From NCBI GenBank assembly GCA_964007475.1, contig OZ023274.1, positions 32,746,861-32,810,860 of the forward strand: 64,000 nt of DNA, read 5' to 3'. This document shows, piece after piece, positions 45,107-58,756 of this stretch (positions within the stretch are counted from its first letter, which is position 1; each line of letters starts with the position of its first letter). This DNA comes from Hybos culiciformis. Lineage: Eukaryota; Arthropoda; Insecta; Diptera; Hybotidae. Under the pieces are notes generated by a model, which was not told where the DNA came from, ran no database searches, and was given only the letters and a program-made list of their open reading frames with translations. The position numbers and the translations under genes were made by a program.

Positions 45107-48100
45107 TTACAACATTTGAACGAAATTAGAAATTTCTTGATTGCCAGCAATTACTGCTGTTATTTTTTCTGGAAATTTTTCACGAATTTCTCTTGTGAAG
45201 CTAACAATATTTTCATATGTTTCTTGATCTTTAAATTCCTTTTTGAACAAAACATGTATTCCAATTGCTAAAATTTGTTCCAAGTATTGTAAAATTATAT
45301 CTTTTCCTTGAATGTACAATACTTTGATACTTTTAAAAACAGATAAATTTTCATCAAAATCTTCTTTCAGTGGTAAATTTTTAATGAAAACTGGCAACAC
45401 CTGGTCCAATGGTATTAGATTAGAATTGGTTAAAATTAAACGTGCAATTGCGCCTACAATGTTATCCAATACTCCTTGATGTTTCTCTACAGACACTACT
45501 TGGGACAGAGCATTTAAAATTTGAGAAAACGATCTGCAAAAAAAACACAAAAAATAATTAAATTAACACAGCAAGGCACGTTAAAGAAGGCAATGTTATT
45601 GTATATCGTCTGCTGAGAAATGAAACGACGTATGATATTTATGCGTCATTATTAGATAATAGCACCATTCGATTCCACGTACTCGATTTTATAAGTACAA
45701 CTATTTTGCAATATTTTTAATGTTGATTAAAATGTGTTTTCAAATATTGTATAATTCACTTTTGCTTAATTAAAAAAAAAGAAACAGTGTAAAATATGTT
45801 TACGTCTTTCTTCTTTTTAACATAAAACTTTGTTGAAAATTAAAAAGAACTTATAAATCTGTACATCCTTTTGCAAAAAAAATTTATGATTTTTTATTTT
45901 TCAAAAAAAAAAAACGAAACGCTGTATACTACTTTTACATTATTTCTTTCAATACCATTCCATGAGTTAAAATGTTATTAAAGAACTTAAGAATACAATA
46001 CGTTGTTTTAAAAATCAACAAAAAATAATTTTCTTAATAAACAAGAAAGTAAAATGCTTTATAAAGAGTATACGTTACTTGATATTGTTGCAAATACGTT
46101 GTTTAAATTTTCTAATCTTTAAACTCAAATTACTCGAAACTATACTTTTCATTATACATTGTTTCATTTCTCAGCAGACGATATAATGTTTCTATTAGTA
46201 AGTACCTATAAAATTTGATTCGTTTTTATTTTTCAATTATTTTTTTTGTAAAAAAAAATAGAAAAAATCAAAGATTTCCAAAAAAAAAATTTAATTTATT
46301 TAATTACATTGTCTGTATTACCCGGCTTTGCACGCTAGTACCGAACTTATATTAATATCGAAACACTTCAATCCAGATTCCGTGTGTGTATGTAAAACTT
46401 ATACCATAAAGTAAGTATAAATAAGAGAAATTCAGTCCATACAAAAAGTTCAAATTTTAAAATGTTTAAAAAAATTAGATTGATATCCCAGTGCGGAGAG
46501 AACAAAGAAAAAAATTTCTCAAAAACATTCTCTTCAATGAATTTTTTGCCAGTAGTGATAATAATAAATTCTAAATTTTTATTTATTATTGATATTGTGC
46601 ATTATTTATTTGTTCTATGTATTTGTATTTTGCTTTTTTTGTGAGTATAAAGGAAACAAAATAGAGAAATTTCATGTTCTCTATTTTTTTTGGGATATCA
46701 ATAATTATGAAAAAAAATAAAAAAAATCAATTTGTACAATTTGTATAGGACTGAAATTTCTAGATATACATATTTTTTGCTTATACTATATAGTTATGAA
46801 ATCATTTGCTTCAAAATGTGCTTTATAGCCCCTTCCCTGAAATCCTGGGACCAAGGATATAGACCTTTCTATATTCAGTCTTCTAAATACACGATTCGGA
46901 TCCAACACTACAATATTTTATAGGAATAAAATTAAATTTCGAAACCAGCTTCTAAGCTAGCCCTCACCGAGGCCTCGTATCGAAATTTCTACTACCTTAT
47001 AACAGGGCTGTGGAGTCGGAGTCGGTAGTAATTTTTGCTTGTTAAGAGTCGGAGTCGGTAGTAATTTTTGCTTGTTAAGAGTCGGAGTCGGAGTCGACAA
47101 AATAAAGCCGACTCCAAAACTATTAAATTTAAAGAATACTCGACCAAAACTTATTAAATTAAATAACACATTTTAATAATTATATTTTTATAATTAAATT
47201 TAACAAAGCAACAACCAAGTGTCTGGCAAAAAAAATTGGATAACGGTTTTACTCACTTCAGTTTTTCCCCAAAAACAGCTTATTTTTGCAAGATTTCCTC
47301 AAATTTTTGATGTGTTCAGATTTTATGCGGTACCTATATGTTGTAAATCAAAAAGTTTAGTTCCAACAATAGATTTTGAGCTCAACGTACGTAGAAGAAT
47401 ATGGTAATGATATAAATTTCTTAAAATCATTAGGGTGAAAAAAATTTACGAGTCTTAAATTTTAAATATTGTTGATTGCCAACGTTAGCACAATATTTCT
47501 GAATTTCTTCAAATTTTCCTCAAATTTTTCCCCACGTTTTTTTTTTCCCCGAAATTAAAAATTTCCTCAGTTTGGGGAAAAAATTCCTCAATCTGGCAGC
47601 CCTGATATTATCACAATTTTTGGCTTACTGGGAAAATTACGGGAAATACCCTTTTATGTTCATATTAAAATTTATGGCAATTTCGGAAAATACTATTTTT
47701 TATAATTGCTGGTGCGGGTACAGAAAGTATAGTACATTGGTATCAGACAGAGAGTCAAAGTGGTCAAAAAAGGAGTCGGAGTCGCCAAAGAAAAAAATGA
47801 GGAGTCGGAGTTGGAGTCGGTAATTTTGTTGACCGACTCTACAGCCCTACCTTTTAAGCACCCTTAAACTACCTTATATCAAAATTTCAGCCGAATCGGT
47901 CCAGCGGTTGCTATGAAATCATATGTTTCAAAATTTTGCTCGAGTGGGGCCCTTTTTAACATCCAGTCTTTTAAAATTTAGAATCTAAAACGACGTCTGG
48001 TGTCCAATGTTACAACATTTTATCAGAATATAACTAAATTTGAAAACCGCCTTCTAATGTAGCCCCTCCCCTCTCGAATCAAAATTTTTAGTACCCTATA

Positions 48101-51100
48101 AGCATCTAGGGTCTTTAGGCTACTTTATTTCAAAATTTCAGCCAAAGCGGTCCAGCGATTTAGGCGTGATTGAGAACAGAGAAACAGACAGAGAATTTTC
48201 ATTTTTATTTATTAGACACCTTTGATAAATGCGTTTACACTTGCATTTTTCTTTTTTTCGGTTTTTGTTTTGAAATTAGTTAATTTTTTCCTCACTGGGC
48301 GCTCATTTGTTATTTCATCCTTGATTCTCTAGTGGCTTTTCGTATTTTTCTAGTGGCTTTTCGCATTTTTTTATTAATATTTCAAATAATTATAAAAATT
48401 AAATCCGAAATTTTAACTATTGATTTTTAATTTAATTATTTTCTGAACATTTTAGTACCGAAATTATTGAAAATATTTTTGTATTTTTATTAGTATACAT
48501 TTTGTATCAAGATGTAAAACGTCATAACGTGTTGGTTGAATAGTTAATCCATGAGAGGCTCATATGATTTATAATTATAATATGATTTCCAACATTTTTA
48601 ATAATTTTTTAAGTCAGCAGTCATATGGCAGTGGTATGGTTAAAATGATTTCCTACGGCTGATGTAGAATTTGTCTTAATTTCTCAATTGTCCGATTCAA
48701 CTAAGAATGTGTTTTATCTTGTAAAAAGTCTTATCTATTATTTGATTTATTATTGCTTTTATTACTTATTTAAAAAGCATAAAATCCGATTAATTTTAAA
48801 AACATTGAATGGTCTGAGTATTGACTCATACATATTTATTTATGTGCCAGATTTTAGCCCTATTGGCGACTTGCAATTGTCATTATTAGAACACATTATA
48901 ATAAAATTATGTAAATATATGTAATTAAAATGAATTTATTAAAAATAAAATTAAAAAAAAGTATGTATTTACTCATAAGACTTTTCTTCTGCAAATAAGA
49001 CCATTTCTCCAATACCAAACACACAATTTTGTCTAACTTGATCACAACCATCATTAAGACCACTTAACATAATAGGTAGTAAATCTTGGAAATATGTTCC
49101 AGAGTAATTTTGTAAAGGAGCATAACATTCACATAAAGTACCAAAAGCAAAAGATCGTTGTGAGTTTAATTCTTCTTTACCATTCGATTTTTCCTGAAAA
49201 TGTAATACTAAATTATACATATTCATTGCATTTTAAAATAAATTGAAATAAGATTTTCAGCTTACAATTTTATGTAATAACATAGGCAAAATTCGACCAA
49301 AGAACATAGCAAACTGGTCTGGTTGTAATGCATGTCCAAAAAGAGGCAAAATATTTCCAGCTGATTCATGAACAGCTTCATCATATTCGCTTTCTTCAGC
49401 TTCATCATCATTCGCAGGATCATCAAATTGACAAGCTACTTTGCCATTCATAACATCATGAATACAAGTAAAAACAACATTGCAGATATCCTCATTTGGT
49501 ATCGCCAAACATTTCAATTTTTTTAGCAATTCACCTAAACCATCTAAAGCAGCCATAACTACAGTACACTCTTCATCGTCACTAATAATAGAACCTAGTT
49601 TCGGAACCAAGATTAAAATGGCATTGGTAACGCCTTGATGATCATTATGATTAAATAAAGCAATTACAAATTTACAAAGTGTATCAATTGAAACTTTTCG
49701 GATATCTTCTTGAGGATGGTCTATCATTTTATAAACGTTTTGATACGATTCCTGTAAATATGGGATGAAAGCTGCTCCTGTGTGTTCAGCAAATTCTTTT
49801 AAAGCTAAAATAGCTTCTTCTTTTTCATCTAAATATGAATTCTCCACACTATAACCTGCGATATCATCATCTTCATCATCAGAATCTTCAATATCAATTT
49901 CTTCATTCTCATCATAATCTCCATCACCATGACCATTAGTAGAAGGTAACTGAATAGTATTTTCTTTGAACTCTGGGACTACTTCTTCAGTACTTAAAAT
50001 TGACTTATATAATTTTTCCATAATTTTAGGATAAACTGAAGCCATATCTTCATTTACAACTTCGGCAATTGAAGCAATTAGATTGTAAATAGCCCTTCGC
50101 AAATCTGGGTCTTCAGCATTTTCAAGAAGTTTTAATGCACAATTCATGGTATCATTAGCCAAAGGCAAAAAAGTTTCTTTACCAATAGTTCGAGCTAATG
50201 CTGCTAATGTATCTATAGCTTGTGGCTGAATCTCTGCAATTTCGGAGGTCTCCGGTTCAAGTAAATACATTTTTAATCCTTCAATCAAACTAGGAAAATA
50301 AGGTAACATATTTTGTTTAGCAGCATTTGCAGCTGACGAAACTGCACTTAATGCTAACTCCCGTAGATGAAGAGAATTATTAGGATTTAAAGCTTCAAAA
50401 AGTCTAAAAAAAAATTAAGTTGTTAAATACAATTGGCACATTATTTTAGAGGAATTTTGTACCTTTCCATTAAATTAGGAAGATGAGGAACAATCTCACT
50501 TTCATCCAAATTTTCACAAAAAGTTTCTAAAGCATAGAACATTCGATCAATATGTTTTGGTTCGGTTCCTCCTGCCTAAAAAAAAAAAAAAAAAATTCAA
50601 TATTTTGGTTGATTATAGGTTAGAGTTGTAGGTAAGAGGTTTTTACTTGTCTAATTTGAATAAAAAAATATATGATCGATCAATAAAGCTGATTGTTCTT
50701 TTGGGAAGTTAATTAAATTTTTCTTTTGATGTTATTCTTATTGTTAGCATAGACAAAACTTAATATTTGAATTTGCTCACCAATAAGAATTTTTTTATTT
50801 ACCTGAGGGACAAACACTATTTCAGTTTTTAAGATTGAAATAGATTTAAGTAATTGAGTTCAGGTATTGCATTTTTTTTCATTTATAACTTACTTTTAAT
50901 TCGACACAGAGCTGATGCAAAAATTGGAATAAAATTGGAAGAATTTCTGGAGCATATTTTGTAATATCAGGTTGTAAATGTTCTGAAAATTGACCAAGTG
51001 CAAAAAATGCCGCATTACGTACAATTGGATTTAAATCAACTATTCCAATTTTAACAATCTCCAGTAAATTTTTCAGATATTTCGCACAAATAGCTTCTGA

Positions 51101-54100
51101 GCATCCCTCGGCTATAACAGCGATACAAAGATATGCAGCTTTTTTATGCGAAGGATCGTCACCTCGTAGTGATGGTTCTAGTAATTGCAATAACGGTGGA
51201 ATTAATTTTTCTGGTGGTACATGCAATGCTAATAAATCCATTGTCTGCGTAGCTGTAGTCATTGGACTTGATGAATCAGATCCTAAGAAATATTCCTCAT
51301 TATCACCATCATCTTCATTCTCTGCATCACTTGCAATTAAATTGAAAATAACTTGTAAGATTGGTTCAATCAATTTTTGTTTTACTATAATTTTCTTTTT
51401 TAAACGGACCAAAGTTCCAATATATGCAACAGTTTTAACTCTAATTGCTGAATCAATTTGATTATTACCAGCTAATTCTAGAGAAAAAAGTAATAAATCT
51501 TGAATATTGAGGGTTAACAATTTTGGTGCAAAATCAGCTAATCCCTCTAAAATTTCAAAAGCTTTAACAAAAAAATCAACATTTTGAAATGCAAATGCGT
51601 TCAAAGATTTAATCACAAGTGGAATTGATTTTTGATAAGTATGTTCAGCATTATTATGACCCAATATGAATGGAACTAAATATCCCATTCCCAACAGTAT
51701 ATTATAAATTACTGGATTTGCCATATTTCCGCTGGCTTCCGTTGAAATCAAAGCAGCAGTAAACATTCCACAAATAGCTTCAATATGAGGAACAAATTGG
51801 TCTGGTGCAGTGTCAGTTAATTGAGCAAATACTGATGCACCCAATTCACTTTGTTTTTGATCTGATGAGGCACAATTTTGAAATATTAAATTTAAAACTT
51901 CTGTCATCCAGGGATCTTTTTTGTCGGATTCATGTCGAATCAAAATTCCAACAAATTGTGCGATGGCTGTTCGAACAGATTTTTCTTGCTCTTGAACTAA
52001 AGCATTAAGCATAGTATTTTTAATAAATGCTTGATGTTCTGGTAACACCAAATTCCAATTTGATCGTTTTGCTAGATGACGACGGAGCAAAACCGCTGAA
52101 AATTGCCGAACTTGTAAATTTTTTGATGAAACTACTAATTGGCACAGTTTTGGAACCGTTGATGGATCTTTATAACTTTCATTTAATTGTGATGTTGCCT
52201 AAAATTAAAAAAAAAAGTTCATCAAAAATGTAATAACTAGATTGCACTGATTTCAATTCGTGTGCTAAACAACACTTTTTTTTGTACATATTACATTTTA
52301 TAATTAAATGTTTTCATCCTAATAAACACAAGACTCTTAAGTTTAAGAATTATGCATAATACGAATGAAATTTTTTAATTTTCCTGTCAGATTTGCTGAA
52401 TTTCTTATTTTTTAGAATAAGATACAGGAACTTGGATGAAGACAGGTTGTTATTTGTTGAAAAATTTTTATTTTATTTATTTACGACGATGACCGTTTAA
52501 GGTTGCGTTAGATAAAATAAAGCTTAAACTATGAATAGATAATTAATTACCCGTATCTAAATATAACTTAAGAGAGTTGTTACATGTAAATCAAGTTAAT
52601 CAATAAAAATGAAAAAGTACTCACTGAATAAAATTATAATATTTTTTTGTCTTTTAATTATGTATATCACTCATCGGACGGGGCGCTCAAGAAACTCTTC
52701 TGAATAAAAAGAAAACCTAAGTTAAACAAATTGAACTCTGGAATTAATCGTTTTGTACAGAACATGTCATTGAATAGCAAATCGGATAAACATCCCAGAA
52801 ATTTAGTAAATTAAGAAGAAGTATAACATTATTTATCTGTCTCTGTGTCAACAAAAATTCCGAGGTTAGCCACCTTCCGGACCACCGAAATTGTTGAATC
52901 AGACAGACAGAACAGACAAACGAAATCAGAATGAAAGCCTGACGAACGCCAACATATGCACTGTGATCGACCTGACAAATAAGATATCACAACATGATAA
53001 ACCTGACAATCTAAACTTAAGCTTACCGTAAATAGCCGTAAATAGCAAAAAAAAACCATCGATGAGGAATCAAAATTCTTAGCAAGGATTTAGAAGAAAT
53101 ATATAATCAAAAATTTGCGTTCTGGCCATCATCCTGAACCTTGCAGTTCAATGTTCAAACTTTTCAAATAAAATCAGTAAAATGAGCTTTATTTTTTTTA
53201 AGTAAACATTAGGGTAGGCAGATAAATGAAATATTAAAAAATTAGCTATAAAATCAATTACAATCAATTAAGCGATGTTAAAATGTAATTAAATTTTCTT
53301 TTTTATTCGTTCTGCTCTTAGTTTTATTAGAATTTTTATTATCAGAGAAGAAGTGCACAGACTCATAAATTTTTTATTTTTTTTTGAATCATTATTATAT
53401 AGGTAGGTAACTACTGCACAGAAATAGGAATAAAAAACTCAATTATTTTATTATTTCATTAATGAAATAAAACACGTGAAATGAATATACTAATTTTGAT
53501 TAAATGAGAGATACACACTTCCCCAAAAATAGAAAACAGAATGCAAAAAAAAACGAAAAAAAAAAACAAGAAGAATAAAAATTGTTTCTAAGTGATTCAT
53601 TAAATAAAAATTAAAAAAAAAAATATATTATACCTATATATATAAAATTTTTTTTGTTTATAATTCATAATTAGTTTTTTCTTCTTGAAAAATTTCATGA
53701 CATGATTTCGATTGAATTCTAAAAATTTCCAAAATAAAAACAGAGTGATTACTCAATCGAATAAGACTGTTAGATAGTGATTTTCTTTTCGTTTGGGGTG
53801 TGGTTCATTTGAAGAAGTTCTCAATTTAGTTAGTTTCAATGTTTAGTTTATAAATTTATTTAGTTTTATTAAACTCTTTTATATATAAGTGTCGGTACTT
53901 TTACAAAAAAAAAAAAACTTGTTGAAAATGTTGTTTAAAATATTAAAATCTTTTTTTTCTAAATGTTGTGAAAATAATTTTCTGTCTAACTCATTATAAT
54001 TATTATTTATTAATGATTAAACTTTCTTTCTTATGTTATAACTTAAGTAACCACTTATGTTCCCGGTAGTGCTCGCCACATAAATTATTTAGGCATTCAT

Positions 54101-55512
54101 TTTAATTTTTTATTTATTAAATTGATCTAGGCATCTTTATCTTTAAAGAGGATTTAATATTCAGATGTAGGTACTTTTTATGTAGTAAATTGAAAGAATC
54201 AAATCTTCTAAAGTAGGTACCTACAGAACTTTTCAAAGAGCAACTGAAAGTTGAGTAAGAGAAACTGAAAGGTGAGTAAGAGAAACGACGTCTAGAAATA
54301 TTAGTACCTATATACCTACACGATACAAAATAGAAACGGAGCGTTTTTCTTTTCTTTTGTAAATACCTATTAATATCTTCCAACATTAATAGACACCTAC
54401 TTCCCCACCTAAATGTTTGATATTGTTACTCTAAATCTAAACGCTTTGTAAATTATAATAAGTGTAGGTACCTACATGATTAAAATATTTGGGAATCTTT
54501 TGTTTTGCAAAAATGATTTGAATAGATGCGCTCAATAATTTATACAAATTAAATTTCTAACTACAAATTGAAATTTTATTGTTTCCAATCTAAAGAAATC
54601 TGGACAAAAAACTGGACACTTCATTTATGATTTGTTTTTTTTTTTTTTAATTTTACTATTTAATTGATTGATTTAAATATTTTTCACCCATCAATATAAT
54701 TTAATTGATTTATTTAATTAATATTTAATAATGGGTTCTAATTATATAAGTTAGAAAATATTATATAAGTACCTAAATACAAATACCTTATGATCTATTT
54801 TCTATAAAACTGACAATTATAATTGAAATATTCTTTTGTATTTAGGTAGGTAGGTATATTATAAAATTATTATATTCTACATTTTATAAAACCGATAGGT
54901 GCCTATATAATATTATTGCATTATTATTAGGATGGAATTATTAAAAAAATAATTTAATGTAGATACTAATTTTGATGGATCACAACACAATCATCCGAAA
55001 TTCAAAGAGTCAAAGATGAAACAAGATGTACAAAAACCATTATTCACCTATTTGGTGGTGTCTCAGTTTTAAATGGAAATGAGTAAAAGTTTATAAGGAA
55101 CGAACCCACCTTTTAGATAACTACTCAATGTACCAACCTTAAATTAAAGTCAGATTAGAGACAGACTGTAAAAATATATAAAATAAAATTTTAAATGAGA
55201 AAAAAAAATAAAAATTAAACGCTACGATTTATTTCATCATGGTAATGCAAAATGCAAATTATAAAATCTTGGTAAACGCTAGCTTCATTTACCGCTCAAG
55301 CAGAACAGACGATATGAATGTGAGGAGGGACAAACAAGAAATTAAAAAAATTTTGTATTTTAAATTAAAATGGAAAATGCAAAATTTTGCCACCACACCA
55401 CACCACACACCACGTGTTTTCATTTTTTTTTTTATAAAATTTTCTTATTTTATGTTACCTTTTTTATTGCTTCGGTATCTGACAATAATAAATTTTCAAT
55501 AATTTCTTCCAT
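45107..55512 (-). CDS. IPO4: Importin-4 (karyopherin-beta), tandem copy B
   Basis: Six exons on the minus strand (55459-55512, 50894-52198, 50463-50575, 49266-50403, 48973-49193, 45107-45533) give 1085 residues. Intron positions and phases are identical to copy A. Exon 1 encodes MEEIIENLLLSDTEAIKK. Shared importin-4 signatures are LQVRQFSAVLLRRHL, MDLLALHVPPEKLIPPL, IVRNAAFFALGQFSEHLQPD and GVLDNIVGAIARLI, followed by LPLKEDFDE. The first acidic loop is long (about residues 630-675, with DYDENEEIDIEDSDDEDDD), as in typical importin-4. By eye roughly four of five residues match copy A in exon 2. Introns 1 (3.3 kb) and 5 (3.4 kb) are much longer than in A; intron 5 is filled with transposons. 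It may be the less derived copy. Confidence 0.9.
45604..46183. mobile_element. TA-flanked inverted-repeat element in importin-4 copy B intron 5
   Basis: Perfect 23-bp terminal inverted repeats begin TATCGTCTGCTGAGAAATGA, and a TA dinucleotide flanks each end (45602-45603 and 46184-46185). This fits a Tc1/mariner-type MITE of 580 bp. No transposase ORF is present. Confidence 0.75.
46318..48216 (-). mobile_element. Helitron-like repeat, reverse orientation, interrupted by a hAT element
   Basis: The right end (reading minus) begins TCtaataaataaaaatgaaa, followed by attctctgtctg and the cacgcctaaatcgctgg segment, like the 36128 element. The other end retains gcaaagccgggta near 46320. Homology covers about 47858-48216 and 46840-46994, split by the hAT insertion at 47003-47849. 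The 3' end lacks a clean CTRR terminus, so that boundary is approximate. The part at about 46400-46800 holds another small inverted-repeat segment related in its ends to the fold-back at 4326. Confidence 0.45.
47003..47849. mobile_element. hAT-type non-autonomous element with 8-bp target duplication
   Basis: The ends are cagggctgtggagtcgg and ccgactctacagcccta, a 17-bp terminal inverted repeat with two mismatches. They are flanked by ccttataa (46995-47002) and ccttttaa (47850-47857), a 7/8 duplication. Subterminal gagtcggagtcgg repeats are prominent. No transposase is encoded. It is inserted into the Helitron-like repeat. Confidence 0.8.
52199..55458. other. Intron 1 of importin-4 copy B
   Basis: AT-rich, with many taggtaggta/tacctacct tracts. 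Short ORFs within it have no recognisable similarity. No element boundary was identified. Confidence 0.45.
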
Positions 55513-55826
55513 ATTTTGTTCAATTTTATAATTAAAAAACAAAAAATATTTTAAAAAATTGTTTAAATTTTAAATAAATAAAAAAATTATTGAATTTGAA
55601 TAATTTTTCTTTTATAAATATCTTTAAATTCTTTTCAATCAACAAGCTCTTTTAACAAAACAAACCGCTTAAATTAAATTTTTAAATTCACAAATCACCA
55701 TCCCAATCATCAAAATGTGCAAAAACTTTACCACTAGTTCTTTTTCTTTAAATTTAAAAAATTAAAAATGTGAATAATGTACTAACAACACAATTGGGGC
55801 GACAACCACAACGCAACAACGCAAAT

Positions 55827-56201
55827 CAGGGTTACCAACCTTTTCAAATGTTTCCCCCTAAAAAAATAAAATTTCCCCCTAAAAAACCCCTAAATTTTTT
55901 TTTATAGATTTATAACAGCTATACTTATATACCTATGAGGATTTCAAATAGATGCTTGAAGAAAAATATATAACGCACATCGTAAATTATATAAATAATA
56001 AAATTATTTATTTATAATAAAATTAGCAAATAAGGTATCTTATGAAATGCAATCACAAATATTACAAATGTCATCTAAATCTTCGCTTTTAAGATCATAC
56101 ATCATACCCCTAAAAAAACCCCTGAAACAAATTACCCCCTAAAAATCCCTCTGTCAACAAAAAAAACCCCTAAGTTAGTAACTCCTAAGTTGGTAACGCT
56201 G
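55827..56201. mobile_element. hAT-type MITE with perfect 8-bp target duplication
   Basis: The ends are cagggttaccaac and gttggtaacgctg. The 8 bases acgcaaat lie directly outside both ends (55819-55826 and 56202-56209). The interior is rich in cccctaaaaa motifs and has no ORF. Confidence 0.85.
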
Positions 56202-56232
56202 ACGCAAATGTCAAAAGAGAAATAGAAACCAT

Positions 56233-57523
56233 CCCTGCTAGCCTGGAAGTACTTTAGAAATACTTTTGAATCACGTAGTCTCGTTTATTCTTTATTTGTT
56301 TTTATAGTGAATTTACTACTGATTTATGAATGGGCTCGGGAAAAAGTTCAGTAGTTTCTCCTCCCATTTACTACCACATACAAACAACTATCTCTTTTAA
56401 TATGAAACAGAACATGCTTCATTTTATCGACAATTCATAACTTTTCCATTACTTCTGCACTACTTCATAATCACTACTTCTTCACTACTTCTAAACTACT
56501 TCTGCACTACTTCACAATCACTACTTCTTCACTACTTCTAAACTACTTCTTCATTACTTCATAACCACTACTTCTAAACTACTTCTTCATTACTTTATAA
56601 CCACTACTTCTTCACTACTTCATAATATCATACCTTTCTGTTAATAAATAAAACAAGTAGTTTATCCTTGAAATAATTTTAAACTTAAAATTTATTTTAA
56701 ATAAGAGTGGCCAAATGTCCACAATTATTTTATAATAAGTTTTAAGTTTAAAATCCTTTCACGGATAAGCACTCAAATTTTTTATTTCAAAATATAATTT
56801 TTTTATTCTTATTTATTATTATTATAATATGCCTAAACAAATTCTTTATTATTATTATTATTTTTTTTTTTTAATCAGATTTAATTTAATTTTTAAATAT
56901 CTGTTATGTGCTCGAGGCACGCTTTTTTCATTTAATTTTCATATGATAGGTTATCTGTTGAAGATCCACACGCACCTAAAAGAAAATTTTGTAAATTGAA
57001 TTTTTTCCATATTTACTAAAAGCTGTTACCATATAAAGTCTTTTGAAATAAATTCAGTGAATTTAAACTTCTTTTTCCTGCTCTACCGTTTAAATTAAAA
57101 TCAGCGTACACTTTATCAATCTTTCTGATAAAAAAAACAATTTTCACGTTTTTAATTCAATTTAATTTAATTGCGTTGCGATAAAAAAAACAATCTTCCA
57201 CGTTTGATTTTTTTTTATGAATGATTCAGTAGTACTGTAATTTTAAACTTTCAAAACTACTTTTAAAACTACTTTTAAACTACTTTTAAACTACTTCAGA
57301 TAAGTAGAAATCTAAACGAGATAACCGAATAAAAAAAAAATTGTTTTTTGTTATCTGTCTCTTTTAAGAAGTAGTTTTTTTGTCATTATAAACTACTTCG
57401 TGGTGCGTTATAGTAAATAGTAAAATACATACACAATTTTCTAAGAAAAAACCAACACAGTCTTAAAAAATAGATTTGTATGTGGTTGTAACTGATGAAA
57501 CTGGTGAACAAAAGCTAGCAGGG
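56233..57523. mobile_element. Unclassified inverted-repeat element, CCCTGCTAGC ends
   Basis: A 10-bp perfect terminal inverted repeat (CCCTGCTAGC ... GCTAGCAGGG) encloses 1.29 kb with a subterminal inverted motif (accacatacaaa). The left flank ends aaaccat and the right flank starts atattt. The family copies elsewhere in the window have uninterrupted aaaccatatattt, which is consistent with a 2-bp AT duplication. No ORF of note was seen. Superfamily not assigned. Confidence 0.65.
56440..56640. repeat. actacttc microsatellite-like array
   Basis: Irregular tandem blocks of ctacttct(t/a)cacta with a higher-order unit of about 60 bp, inside the CCCTGCTAGC element. Confidence 0.7.
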
Positions 57524-57960
57524 ATATATTTAAAAACAAGGCATAAATGAGAATGAATAAACACAATTCAGTCGACCAACGACAATCGACTTTATCGCGC
57601 TGCTAAAAATTAAAATTGTTTTTAATTTTTGTTGTTCGGCACAACGATAACATATTTTTTTAAAAGTGTCAAATTACTTAAATTTAAAAACAGCAGGCTT
57701 TGAAAATTTATTTTCAGATTCAGACACGATTATTAAAAAAATAAAATATTAATTTTTATATTTTTCTATTAAAGCTTTCGTCGTAGTCGCTGTAATTGTG
57801 TTCACTTTAGAGATATCGCTGACGTCGTCGTCGTTTATTGTTGTCGCCCAAATTGTGTAATTGACATCGTGACAGATAAAACAGCTGGACAGCACAGCAT
57901 TAAAAACTAGAAAGTATATGAACACAACAGACAGCAAGTCCCTCTGGTGGCAATTTATAA

Positions 57961-58756
57961 ATTGCGAAAGGAATTTGAAGTACAGAATTTCAAATTCCTA
58001 ATCTTTTTTGTTGTTGTGAAATAGTGAATTTCTCTTTTATGGTGAATCCTTATTAAGATTTGTATGAAAATTGACAAATTTAAAGTTTATTTAAGCTCTA
58101 TTAATTAATTAAAATGTATAGGAAAAGTACCCACATCTGCGGAGTAGCATAGTGTAGTAATTTTGTACGTAAAATATTTCCCTGCATTATTATTTGTCAT
58201 CAGAAATAATTAAAAATAGATGATTTTTGAACTAAATTTAAATTATTATTATTATGCACTACGAGAAGTGCATCTGATGATACAAATAATATTAATAAAT
58301 CACAACCAAAATCCTAACAGATATTTAATAAATATAAGAAAGTTCTGGACCATCAAAATTGTTGGACGGCGGACCACCTGTTGAGAAACCCTGGATTGGA
58401 TAACTAGCTTATAGTGGAGTGGTTATTATTCACTTTCAATTTGGAATTGGAATTTTGTTTCATATAATTCCCCTTTTTTAAATTGCTTGCGGCTTACCTA
58501 AAATCTTTTATGACCGGCTTCACTTCGAATCCAACAAAAAACTGTTCAAAAATTTTTAATTATTAAATTTTTGGATAAAGTCTTGTATTAGGCATTTGAT
58601 TTTTTATTTTAATAATTTCAGTTCAGTTACTTTTATTTTAAAATTTTTCGAATACCTATATTGTGAAAGAAAAACAAAAAAAAAGGTGCAACCACCACCA
58701 AATCCATAAATTGTTTTTGGACTTTTTTAATTTCAAAAAATTGTTTGCAAATAGAT
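57961..58756. other. Intergenic region upstream of the small plus-strand gene
   Basis: AT-rich, and should contain the promoter of the gene at 58757. It also holds an isolated hAT-like terminus at about 58380-58402 (accacctgttgagaaaccctg) without a detectable partner. Confidence 0.4.

Larger units (their letters stand above)
55785..57960. repeat. GTCGCC/CGAC-rich dispersed repeat, interrupted by two insertions
   Basis: Segments at 55785-55826, 56202-56232 and 57524-57960 share motifs with the 3745 and 25935 elements (acacaattggggcgacaac, gagaaatagaaaccat, gtcgtcgtttattgttgtcg). They are separated by two younger elements. It may be an older member of the same family, now split in three. Confidence 0.55.
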
